NCBI RefSeq assembly: GCF_001723055.1
Contig: NZ_MDCR01000123.1
Coordinates: forward strand, 1 to 49,578
DNA: 49,578 nucleotides
DNA from: Streptomyces niveus
GTDB lineage: Bacteria > Actinomycetota > Actinomycetes > Streptomycetales > Streptomycetaceae
Reading direction: 5' to 3'
The position numbers and the translations under genes are program-made. Numbering within the stretch: the stretch's first letter is position 1; the number at the start of each line of letters is the position of its first letter. Shown here piece by piece: positions 23,901-31,411 of this stretch. The notes under the pieces are model-generated. The model was not told the DNA's origin, did not search any database, and saw nothing but the letters and a program-made list of their open reading frames with translations.

Positions 23901-24734
23901 ATGGCGGCACGGGAGCAGGCACGGCACTGGCGCTACCCGGAGCTGCCCGGTGTCGACCTCCTGCGGGCCCGGTACATCAGGAAGACGTTCGTCAAGCACA
24001 CCCACGAGACGTTCGTCATGGCCGCGATCACCCACGGCGTGGACGTGTTCCACCACGGCGGCAGCCTCCAGTACGCGGGCCCCGGCTCCCTCGCGCTGGT
24101 CAACCCCGAGACCCCGCACACCGGGCACGCGCAGGGGCCCGAGGGCTGGCAGTACGGGGCCGTATACCCGTCGACCGACCTCGTCGCCGAGATCGCGGCC
24201 GAGACGACACGCATCAATGGCACCCCCGGTTTCGTCACGCCCGTCGTCGACGACCCGTACGCCGTCCACCTCGTCCACCAGGTCCTGCGGGCCGCCGACG
24301 AGGGGAACGCCCTCGCCGCCGACACGTTGCTGCGGGTCGCCGTCACCCGCCTCCTGCGGGTGAACGGGGGGACGCTGCCGCAACGTACGGTGCGCGGCGC
24401 GGGCGCCAGGACGGCGGCACGCGCGCGTGCCGTGCTGGAGGGGCGGCTGGCCGACCCGCCGTCGCTGGAGCGCCTCGCCGCCGGGCTGGGCACCAGCCCG
24501 TTCGCCCTGCTGCGGGCCTTCCGGGACACGTACGGCATGCCGCCGCACACCTGGCTCACCGACGCGCGGGTGCGCCGGGCCCGTCATCTCCTGGACGCGG
24601 GGACGGCGCCCGCCGAGGTGGCCTCTCTCGTGGGCTTCACCGACCAGCCGCACCTCAACCGGCACTTCACCCGGATCGTGGGGGTGCCGCCCGGCGCGTA
24701 CCGCAAGGAGCGGGCGCCGGGCAGGGGTGCCTGA
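23901..24734 (+). CDS. AraC-family transcriptional regulator
   Basis: The protein has 277 residues. The N-terminal cupin-type AraC ligand-binding domain (about 5-150) includes HTHETFVMA and NPETPHTGHA. The C-terminal HTH_18 DNA-binding domain (about 175-268) includes LERLAAGLGTSPFALLRAF, GMPPHTWL and VGFTDQPHLNRHFTRIVGVPPGAYR. It lies 87 nt upstream of azlCD on the same strand. AraC regulators with this N-terminus are commonly found beside azlC, so it probably controls that exporter in response to an amino acid or related compound. It starts 170 nt from the divergent lhr start. GGAGCC is immediately upstream of the ATG and CAGACT lies 6 nt upstream. Confidence 0.9.
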   Translation: MAAREQARHWRYPELPGVDLLRARYIRKTFVKHTHETFVMAAITHGVDVFHHGGSLQYAGPGSLALVNPETPHTGHAQGPEGWQYGAVYPSTDLVAEIAAETTRINGTPGFVTPVVDDPYAVHLVHQVLRAADEGNALAADTLLRVAVTRLLRVNGGTLPQRTVRGAGARTAARARAVLEGRLADPPSLERLAAGLGTSPFALLRAFRDTYGMPPHTWLTDARVRRARHLLDAGTAPAEVASLVGFTDQPHLNRHFTRIVGVPPGAYRKERAPGRGA

Positions 24735-24821
24735 GCGCGGGTCCCGGGCGCGCGGGGCGACGGGGCGGGCGCGCAAGAACGTACAAGACGGGGGCCGGGC
24801 CCGCCCCGTAACGTCCCTGAC

Positions 24822-25703
24822 GTGGCAGAACAGACAGCATCCGCAGACAGGCCCGGCACGGCGGGGATACCCGCCCGGTCGGCCCCGGAGACCAGGGACG
24901 AGAACGGGACGGCCGTACAGGGGGCGACATCCCGCACGGAGCCGGCACCCGCCCCCGGCGGTGAGCCGAAGCCGGACTCGGCCGTCGTCCGCGACGCACT
25001 GGGCGTCGGCATAGCCGTCGGCCTCTCCGGCTTCGCCTTCGGGGTCACGTCCGCCGGGGCCGGCCTCACCCTCCTACAGAGCTGCGCGCTCAGCCTGCTG
25101 GTCTTCACCGGCGCCTCGCAGTTCGCGCTCGTCGGCGCGCTCGCCGCGGGCGGCAACCCCCTCACCGCCGCGGCCGGTGCCTTCTTCCTCGGCGTACGGA
25201 ACACCTTCTACGGACTGCGCCTGTCCCAACTGCTGGCGCTGCCACGCTACGTACGCCCCTTCGCCGCCCAGTGGGTCATCGACGAGACGACGGCCGTCGC
25301 TCTCGCGCAGCCCACGCGACGCGGCGTACGCATCGGCTTCACCGTCACCGGGCTCACCCTCTACGTGCTGTGGAACCTCACCACGCTGCTCGGCGCGCTC
25401 GGCGCCGAGGCCATCGGGGACACCGACGCGTGGGGCCTCGACGCGGCCGGGCCGGCCTGCTTCCTGGCACTGCTCGCGCCCATGCTGCGCACGACGAGGG
25501 AACGCGCGGTCGCCGCCATCGCCGTCGTCCTCGGACTCGGCTTCCTGCCGCTGCTGCCCGCCGGGGTGCCGGTGCTCATCGCCGCGCTCGCCGCGCCCGC
25601 CGTGCTCTGGTTCGAGGGCCGCCGGGCGGGGCGCGGCACCGCGGCCGAGAGCGCCGGGGAGTCCGGCCGTGGGACCACCGACCGGAAGGGAACGGACCGT
25701 TGA
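24822..25703 (+). CDS. azlC: AzlC-family branched-chain amino acid exporter, large subunit
   Basis: The protein has 293 residues. A hydrophilic N-terminal tail (1-55) precedes the AzlC domain with about seven membrane helices (LGVGIAVGLSGFAFGV; TGASQFALVGALAAGG; FLGVRNTFYGLRLS are family hallmarks). With AzlD it forms a two-component exporter of branched-chain amino acids or analogues. GTG 24822 has no Shine-Dalgarno but is preceded at 7 nt by TAACGT (24809-24814), so the message is probably leaderless. The stop overlaps the azlD start. The N-terminal tail is longer than in Bacillus AzlC; a later start cannot be excluded. Confidence 0.88.
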   Translation: MAEQTASADRPGTAGIPARSAPETRDENGTAVQGATSRTEPAPAPGGEPKPDSAVVRDALGVGIAVGLSGFAFGVTSAGAGLTLLQSCALSLLVFTGASQFALVGALAAGGNPLTAAAGAFFLGVRNTFYGLRLSQLLALPRYVRPFAAQWVIDETTAVALAQPTRRGVRIGFTVTGLTLYVLWNLTTLLGALGAEAIGDTDAWGLDAAGPACFLALLAPMLRTTRERAVAAIAVVLGLGFLPLLPAGVPVLIAALAAPAVLWFEGRRAGRGTAAESAGESGRGTTDRKGTDR

Positions 25704-26011
25704 GCGTCTGGATCGCCATCGGGCTGACCGCGGTCGGCTGTTACCTCGTCAAGCTGCTCGGTCTCCTCGTACCCGCGGGCGCCCTGGAGCGCCCCCTCGT
25801 CCAGCGGCTCTCCGCGCTGCTGCCCGTCGCCCTGCTGGCGGCGCTCACGGCGCAGCAGGTCTTCGGCGACGGCAACGGCGCACTGGTGGTCGACGCCAGA
25901 GTGGCCGGGGTCGCCACCGCCGGGCTCGCGCTGGTGTTCCGCGCCCCGTTCCTGGTCGTCATCGCCGCCGCCGTCGCGGTGACCGCCGGGGTACGCGCCC
26001 TGGGCGGCTGA
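25700..26011 (+). CDS. azlD: AzlD-family branched-chain amino acid exporter, small subunit
   Basis: The protein has 103 residues and three to four hydrophobic helices, the usual size and topology of AzlD. The conserved LPVALLAALTAQQ segment is present. It starts with TTG at 25700, overlapping the azlC stop as TTGA, with GGAAGGG 9 nt upstream; no ATG or GTG is available near the conserved N-terminus. Tight coupling to azlC agrees with a 1:1 membrane complex. Confidence 0.87.
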   Translation: MSVWIAIGLTAVGCYLVKLLGLLVPAGALERPLVQRLSALLPVALLAALTAQQVFGDGNGALVVDARVAGVATAGLALVFRAPFLVVIAAAVAVTAGVRALGG

Positions 26012-26044
26012 CACCGGCGGGGCACCGTCCCCGGCGGCGCGGTT

Positions 26045-26971
26045 TCAGTCGATGTCCCGGCCGTACGCCCGCAGCGTCCGCAGCGCCTCGATCGTCGCCA
26101 TGGGACGCCGCTCCGTCGTCGCGAGGGGCGTCCACGCCGGGCGGCCGGGCGGCCAGCCGCCGTCCGCGCGCTGCGCCCGCGCGAGGCAGCCCAGTGAGCC
26201 GTTCATCTCCTCGTCGGTGAACCAGCGGCGGGCGACCGACTCGGGCACGCGCGCGTAGTTGTGCGGGAACAGACGCTCGCCGCCGGGCGGGTCTCCGACG
26301 GCGTACGTGACGGCGCCCGGGTACGCGTCCGGGCGCCCCGGATCCAGGACCGCCATCCGCCGCTCCCTCACGAGCCGTCCCAGCCGGTCGGCGGCGCCGG
26401 CCGCGCGCGCCCGGTCCGGCACCCCGTCCAGAAAGGCCACAGCCGCCACGACCTCGTAAGGATGCGGCTTCTCCAGCGCGTCGACGGCGGCCCAGCAGAA
26501 GTCGGTGGCCCGGAACAGCCACGCGTGCCACACCTGGTTGCGGTGCAGCAGCCCCACCACGGGCCCGGTGGTCAGCAGCTCGCCCCGTACGGGCGGCGTG
26601 GCACTCCCCGAGGCGGCCCGCTCCGGCGGGTCGACCGCCGGAAGCGCCCCGTCCGCGGTGGACACCAGCGTGAGATACCGGCACACCCGCTCCACCCGGG
26701 GCCCGCCGCAGCGCCCGGTGGAGTCCAGGACGTACAGCGCGTGCGCCGTGTGCGACGGGAGGCTCACGGGGCCGCGCAGATCGGGCTCCAGACCGTGGCC
26801 GTAACCGCCGTCCTCGTTGCGGTACGCGGTGAGCGCCGTCTCGACGGCGTCCGCCCCGCCGCCCGTGAAGTGATGGGCGAACCGTCGCTGTTCGAGGACC
26901 CGCGCCGTCAGCCACACGAAACGCTCCGCGCGGGCGAGAGGACTCGGCTGGGATGCTGTGGTCGCGGCCAT
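26045..26971 (-). CDS. Alpha/alpha-toroid (prenyltransferase/squalene-cyclase-fold) protein of unknown function
   Basis: The protein has 308 residues. Repeated motifs such as NEDGGYGHGLEPDLRGP and RADGGWPPG resemble the QW-like repeats of terpenoid-cyclase and prenyltransferase alpha/alpha-barrels. I see no DXDD or other cyclase catalytic motif and no isoprenoid-binding signature, so enzymatic activity is not implied. It is soluble, with no signal peptide. ATG 26971 is preceded at 6 nt by TACGGT on the coding strand, so it may be leaderless. It is convergent with azlD (33 nt apart). Confidence 0.72.
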   Translation of the reverse strand: MAATTASQPSPLARAERFVWLTARVLEQRRFAHHFTGGGADAVETALTAYRNEDGGYGHGLEPDLRGPVSLPSHTAHALYVLDSTGRCGGPRVERVCRYLTLVSTADGALPAVDPPERAASGSATPPVRGELLTTGPVVGLLHRNQVWHAWLFRATDFCWAAVDALEKPHPYEVVAAVAFLDGVPDRARAAGAADRLGRLVRERRMAVLDPGRPDAYPGAVTYAVGDPPGGERLFPHNYARVPESVARRWFTDEEMNGSLGCLARAQRADGGWPPGRPAWTPLATTERRPMATIEALRTLRAYGRDID

Positions 26972-27051
26972 CCACCGACCGTAGGACGCGCGGTGCCCCG
27001 CGCGGGGCGGACCGGCCCCGGCTGCACTCCCATGAGCGGGATACTGGCTTC

Positions 27052-27246
27052 ATGCGGTTGACGATTTTCTGGGAACGGATGGCGGACCACTTCGGCTCGG
27101 CGTACGCCGACTCCTTCGCGCGCGACCATGTGATGGCCGAGCTGGGCGGCCGTACGGTGAACGAGGCACTCGACGCCGGCTGGGAGGCCAAGGACGTCTG
27201 GAGGGCGGTCTGCACCGCCATGGGAGTGCCCGCCGACAAACGGTGA
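27052..27246 (+). CDS. DUF3046 small conserved actinobacterial protein
   Basis: The product is 64 residues. The sequence MRLTIFWERMADHFG, then HVMAELGGRTVNEALD and DVWRAVC, is the DUF3046 pattern seen upstream of recA in many actinobacteria (for example beside recA-recX in Mycobacterium). Its function is unknown. Here recA lies about 8 kb downstream rather than next door. The start is chosen because the family begins MRLT and the upstream part of the open frame overlaps the divergent gene. Confidence 0.85.
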   Translation: MRLTIFWERMADHFGSAYADSFARDHVMAELGGRTVNEALDAGWEAKDVWRAVCTAMGVPADKR

Positions 27247-27271
27247 CATCCGCGTACGCGACACTGGCTCC

Positions 27272-28513
27272 GTGGCACTGACCGACGAAGCAACCCAGGA
27301 ACCTCAGCCGTCCACCCCACCGCCCCCGCCTCCCGCGGCGGGCAGCGGCGGTGACTCCGCCCGCATGCCCCGCTGGCTGCCCCGTGCCATGGTGCTCGCA
27401 CTGACACTCGTTGCCTGCTTCCAGCTGGGCAGTTGGGCGTTCCACCAGCTCATCGGGCTGTTGATCAACATCCTGATCGCCTTCTTCCTGGCCCTGGCGG
27501 TCGAGCCGGTCGTCAGCCGGATGGCGGCGCGCGGCATGCGGCGCGGACTCGCCACCTTCCTGGTCTTCTTCGCCGTCCTGATCGCGTCCGTCGGTTTCGT
27601 GGTGCTGCTCGGCTCGATGCTCGCGGGGCAGATCATCGAGATCGTCGAGGACTTCCCCAAGTACCTCGACTCCGTCATCAACTGGATCAACCTGAGCTTC
27701 CACACCGAGCTGTCACGGGTCGCCGTCCAGGACAGCCTGCTGCACTCCGACTGGCTCCAGAGATACGTCCAGAACAGCGCGAGCGGTGTGCTCGACATCT
27801 CGACCACCGTCCTCGGCGGTCTCTTCCGGCTCCTGACGATCTTCCTGTTCTCGTTCTACTTCGCCGCCGACGGGCCGAGGCTGCGGCGCACCGTGTGCTC
27901 CGTCCTGCCCCCGGCCAAGCAGGTCGAGGTGCTGCGGGCCTGGGAGATCGCGGTCGACAAGACCGGCGGCTACCTCTACTCACGCGGCCTCATGGCGCTC
28001 GTCTCCGGTATCGCGCACTACATCCTGCTGGAGATCCTCGGGATCCAGTACGCACCGGTGCTGGCGGTGTGGGTGGGCCTCGTCTCGCAGTTCCTGCCGA
28101 CCATCGGCACCTATCTCGCAGGCGCCCTGCCGATGCTGATCGCCTTCACGGTGGATCCCTGGTACGCGCTCTGGGTGCTCGGATTCGTCGTGATCTACCA
28201 GCAGTTCGAGAACTACGTCCTCCAGCCCAAACTCACCGCCAGGACCGTCGACATCCACCCCGCCGTGGCCTTCGGCTCGGTCGTCGCCGGTACGGCGCTG
28301 CTCGGCGCCGTCGGCGCGCTGATCGCCATCCCCGCGGTCGCGACGTTGCAGGCGTTCCTCGGGGCGTACGTGAAGCGCTACGACGTGACGGACGACCCGC
28401 GCGTGCACGGGCACCGGCGTCGCGGCAGCGGGCGCACGCTGGCCCGGATACGGCGTGCGGTGCGACGCGGCAGCGCGCGGGTGAGGCCGCCCCGCGCGGA
28501 GGGCGGCGCCTGA
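27272..28513 (+). CDS. AI-2E family (DUF20/PerM-like) membrane transporter
   Basis: The protein has 413 residues. A disordered Pro-rich N-terminus and a basic C-terminus flank about seven to eight membrane helices. The family core is clear: LLINILIAFFLALAVEPVV at about 62-82, a long amphipathic stretch, VGLVSQFLPTIGTYLAGALP at about 267-288, then YQQFENYVLQPKL and LLGAVGALIAIPAVA. Members include E. coli TqsA and Bacillus sodium/proton antiporter-like proteins; the substrate cannot be predicted. GTG 27272 lies 25 nt after the DUF3046 gene, so the two may be co-transcribed. Confidence 0.88.
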   Translation: MALTDEATQEPQPSTPPPPPPAAGSGGDSARMPRWLPRAMVLALTLVACFQLGSWAFHQLIGLLINILIAFFLALAVEPVVSRMAARGMRRGLATFLVFFAVLIASVGFVVLLGSMLAGQIIEIVEDFPKYLDSVINWINLSFHTELSRVAVQDSLLHSDWLQRYVQNSASGVLDISTTVLGGLFRLLTIFLFSFYFAADGPRLRRTVCSVLPPAKQVEVLRAWEIAVDKTGGYLYSRGLMALVSGIAHYILLEILGIQYAPVLAVWVGLVSQFLPTIGTYLAGALPMLIAFTVDPWYALWVLGFVVIYQQFENYVLQPKLTARTVDIHPAVAFGSVVAGTALLGAVGALIAIPAVATLQAFLGAYVKRYDVTDDPRVHGHRRRGSGRTLARIRRAVRRGSARVRPPRAEGGA

Positions 28514-28557
28514 CCGAGGCGATGTCCTCTTCAGGAGGCGGGCTTCGCGGGCACGCC

Positions 28558-29202
28558 CTAACCGCGCAGATAGGCGAGGACGGCCAGGACACGGCGGTTC
28601 GTCGCGTCGGTCAGTGACAGGTCGAGCTTGGTGAGGATGCTGCCGAAGTGCTTGCTCACCGTGCCCTCACTGACGTGCAACGCCGCACCGACGGCCGCGT
28701 TGGACCTGCCCTCCGCCATCAGCGCCAGTACTTCCTGTTCGCGCGGCGTCAGCCTCGAAAGAGGGTCGCGCCGGTGCCTGAGCAGTTGCCGTACGACTTC
28801 CGGATCGACCACCGTCGCCCCCTCGGCGACGCGGCGTACGGCGTCGACGAACTCCTCGACGTGCCCGATCCGTTCCTTGAGCAGATAGCCGACGCTGGTG
28901 CCGTCGGAGGAGTCGAGCAGTTCCTCGGCGTACGCGCGCTGCACGTACTGGCTCAGCACGAGAATGGGCAGCTCCGGCTGTCGCTCGCGCAGCGCCAGCG
29001 CGGCCCGTAGCCCCTCGTCGGAGAAGCCGGGCGGCATGCGAACGTCCGTCACCACGATGTCGGGCCGGTGCGCGGCCACCGCCTCGGTCAGCTCGTCGGC
29101 GGTCCCGGCCTCGGCGACGACCCGGTGCCCGAAACGTTCGAGGAGGCCGGTGAGCCCGTCCCGCAGGAGCACGCTGTCCTCGGCCAGCACGATGCGCAAC
29201 AT
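28558..29202 (-). CDS. NarL/LuxR-family response regulator
   Basis: The protein has 214 residues. The receiver has acidic residues E8-D9 and phospho-acceptor Asp53 (IVVTDVRMP). The C-terminal LuxR HTH (about 150-205) reads LTPREQEVLALMAEGRSN, then VSEGTVSKHFGSIL. Its start overlaps the stop of the partner kinase by 1 nt (TGATG), with GGAAGAGG upstream. It probably controls the divergent ABC transporter through the palindrome at 30546-30584. The stimulus is unknown; transporter-linked pairs of this kind often respond to envelope-active compounds. Confidence 0.92.
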   Translation of the reverse strand: MLRIVLAEDSVLLRDGLTGLLERFGHRVVAEAGTADELTEAVAAHRPDIVVTDVRMPPGFSDEGLRAALALRERQPELPILVLSQYVQRAYAEELLDSSDGTSVGYLLKERIGHVEEFVDAVRRVAEGATVVDPEVVRQLLRHRRDPLSRLTPREQEVLALMAEGRSNAAVGAALHVSEGTVSKHFGSILTKLDLSLTDATNRRVLAVLAYLRG

Positions 29203-30521
29203 CAGGTCCTCTTCCGGGTCGGAGTGGGAGGGGCGGCGGTGGCGGTGGCGGGCCGGCAGGGTATCCGCACGTGGAAGACCGTCGGGCCGCCGACGGGGCT
29301 GGAGATCCGCAGCCGGCCGTCGAGCACCGAGATGCGGTCCGCGACCCCCTGAAGGCCCGTGCCGCCCGCGAAGTCCGCTCCGCCCGCCCCGTCGTCCCTG
29401 ACCTCGACGACCAGATCGCCGCCGGCGATCCCGCCAGACACCTCCGCCCGGTCGGCCCCGCTGTGCTTGGCGACGTTCGCGAGTGCCTCCGAGACCGCGA
29501 AGTACGCCGCCGTCTCGACCGGTTCGGGCAGCCGCCCCGGCAGCTCGAACCGTACGTCGACCGGCACCGTCGACCGGTCGGCGACGTCCTCGACCGCGTC
29601 CTTCAGCCCCCGGTCGGTGAGCACCTGGGGGTGGATGCCCCGGATCAGCTCCCTGATCTCCACCAGGGCGGTGCCCGCCTCGTCGTGAGCCTTGGTGAGG
29701 AGGCCGCCCAGGGGCTCGCCGGGGTTCTCCAGCCTCGCCAGGCCGAGCGTCATCGACAGGGCCACCAGCCGCTGCTGCGCCCCGTCGTGGAGATCGCGCT
29801 CGATCCGGCGGCGTTCCGCCTCGAAGGCGTCGACGAGCCGCATCCGGGACCGGCCCAGTTCCTGGATCCGGGAATCGACGGCGGCGTCCCGGGGCGACAG
29901 CAGCGCCCTGGTCAGCGCCGCGCGTCCGACGGCCACCAGCCCCAGCGGATAGACCAGGACGGGCAGCAGGAGCGCACCGACGAGCGCCGCCGTGAACGCC
30001 TGCGGATACGAGCCGGCCAGCCAGATCTTCAGGACGCGGGCCTCCTCTCCGCCGCCGGCCGTGGCCATCACGACGGGCGTGGCCAGCAGCCCGCCGCAGA
30101 CGACGAGCACGGTGCCCACGGCCAGCGCCTCCAGGGGCCACAGCACGCACGCGAACAGCAGCGCGTAGCCCAACTCCCGCCACGTGGCAGGCTCCTTGAG
30201 GCGGACCCGGACCCAGGCGGCGGGCCCGGTGCCGTCCGGCTCGCGGTGCGGATCGGGCAGCACGACGGGGTCGACCAGCCGCAGCCGGCGACGCTCCAGC
30301 GCGGCCAGCGGGATACCCGCGAGCGCGAACATCAGCAACAGCGGCACACCGATCAGGACCACCGCCAGCGCGCCGCCCGTGACCGCCAGCAGGAGCAGCG
30401 AGACCAGGGTCGCGAGACCGACCAGCACACCGCTCAGCAGATACGCCGCGGAGCGCCACGGCCAGCTGCTGAGGAGATAACGGGGCGACCGGAGGGCCTG
30501 CCAGAGACTGGGGGAGTGCAT
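29202..30521 (-). CDS. Two-component sensor histidine kinase (HisKA_3 type) with N-terminal membrane domain
   Basis: The protein has 439 residues. The N-terminal half is a putative-sensor membrane domain with about four to six helices in two blocks (residues about 25-75 and 110-200). The HisKA_3 H-box is RRIERDLHDGAQQRLVALS near residue 245; the HATPase has SEALANVAKHSGA and GGTGLQGVADRI. ATG 30521 is chosen over an upstream start 17 codons earlier because the latter would run through the palindromic promoter region. It is co-translated with the response regulator and diverges from the ABC transporter genes by 110 nt. Confidence 0.9.
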   Translation of the reverse strand: MHSPSLWQALRSPRYLLSSWPWRSAAYLLSGVLVGLATLVSLLLLAVTGGALAVVLIGVPLLLMFALAGIPLAALERRRLRLVDPVVLPDPHREPDGTGPAAWVRVRLKEPATWRELGYALLFACVLWPLEALAVGTVLVVCGGLLATPVVMATAGGGEEARVLKIWLAGSYPQAFTAALVGALLLPVLVYPLGLVAVGRAALTRALLSPRDAAVDSRIQELGRSRMRLVDAFEAERRRIERDLHDGAQQRLVALSMTLGLARLENPGEPLGGLLTKAHDEAGTALVEIRELIRGIHPQVLTDRGLKDAVEDVADRSTVPVDVRFELPGRLPEPVETAAYFAVSEALANVAKHSGADRAEVSGGIAGGDLVVEVRDDGAGGADFAGGTGLQGVADRISVLDGRLRISSPVGGPTVFHVRIPCRPATATAAPPTPTRKRT

Positions 30522-30545
30522 GCACGCACGGTAGGCGGGCGCCGC

Positions 30546-30584
30546 ACGGGGCGACCACCCAGCTAGCTCCACCTTTCGCCCCGT
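30546..30584. promoter_or_regulatory. Nested palindrome in the divergent kinase/ABC intergenic region
   Basis: A perfect inverted repeat has arms ACGGGGCGA (30546-30554) and TCGCCCCGT (30576-30584). It encloses the palindrome AGCTAGCT (30561-30568) on almost the same centre. It occupies the 110-nt gap between the divergent sensor kinase and ABC transporter starts, the expected place for an operator bound by the adjacent LuxR-type regulator. No binding data exist here. Confidence 0.5.
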
Positions 30585-30631
30585 ACACAGCTGTGATGTG
30601 CGCGGCGTCCGGCGCGGCTTGAGTGATCAGC

Positions 30632-31411
30632 ATGAAGAACGCAGCGACGAACAGCGTCGTCCCGCCCGGTATCGCCACGGCCGGCCTGGCGGTCCGGCTC
30701 AGCTCCGTCACCCGGTCCTACGGGAAGGGCGCGGCGGCGGTGACCGCCCTCGACCGGGTCACGCTCGACATACCCAAGGGCACCTTCACCGCCGTCATGG
30801 GGCCCTCCGGCTCCGGCAAGTCCACCCTGCTCCAGTGCACGGCCGGCCTCGACCGGCCCACCAGCGGCACCGTGCTGCTCGGGGACCGCGACCTGACCGC
30901 GCTCAGCGAGAACAAGCTGACGCTGCTGCGGCGCGAACGCATCGGCTTCGTCTTCCAGGCGTTCAACCTGCTGCCCTCGCTCACCGCCGAACAGAACGTG
31001 GCGCTCCCGCTGCGCCTGGCCGGCCGGAGACCCGAACGGGGCGCCGTGCTCGACGTGCTGGAGCGGGTGGGGCTGCGGGAGCGCGCGGGGCACCGGCCCA
31101 GCGAGCTCTCCGGCGGGCAGCAGCAGCGGGTGGCGCTCGCCAGGGCGCTGGTCACCCGCCCCGACGTGCTCTTCGGCGACGAGCCGACCGGGGCGCTGGA
31201 CTCCCGGACCGGGCGGGAGGTCCTGACACTGCTGCGGGGCATGGTCGACGGGGGCCAGACAGTGATCATGGTGACGCACGACCCGACGGCGGCGTCGTAC
31301 GCGGACCGGGTGCTGTTCTTGGCGGACGGCCGGATCCGCGGCGACCTCGACTCCCCGACCGCGGACCGGGTCGCCGAGCGGATGACCGCACTGGCGGTGG
31401 CCCCGTGCTGA
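30632..31411 (+). CDS. MacB/LolD-type ABC transporter ATP-binding protein
   Basis: The protein has 259 residues. Walker A is GPSGSGKST, the Q-loop FVFQAFNLLPSLTAEQNV is the MacB/LolD type, the signature is LSGGQQQR, Walker B is VLFGDEPTGALD, and the switch His is in VTHD. With the FtsX-like permease it forms an efflux or mechanotransmission ABC system rather than an importer, as no binding protein is present. ATG 30632 is used; GTG 30623 would add three residues. Neither has a strong Shine-Dalgarno. It overlaps the permease gene by 7 nt. Confidence 0.92.
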   Translation: MKNAATNSVVPPGIATAGLAVRLSSVTRSYGKGAAAVTALDRVTLDIPKGTFTAVMGPSGSGKSTLLQCTAGLDRPTSGTVLLGDRDLTALSENKLTLLRRERIGFVFQAFNLLPSLTAEQNVALPLRLAGRRPERGAVLDVLERVGLRERAGHRPSELSGGQQQRVALARALVTRPDVLFGDEPTGALDSRTGREVLTLLRGMVDGGQTVIMVTHDPTAASYADRVLFLADGRIRGDLDSPTADRVAERMTALAVAPC

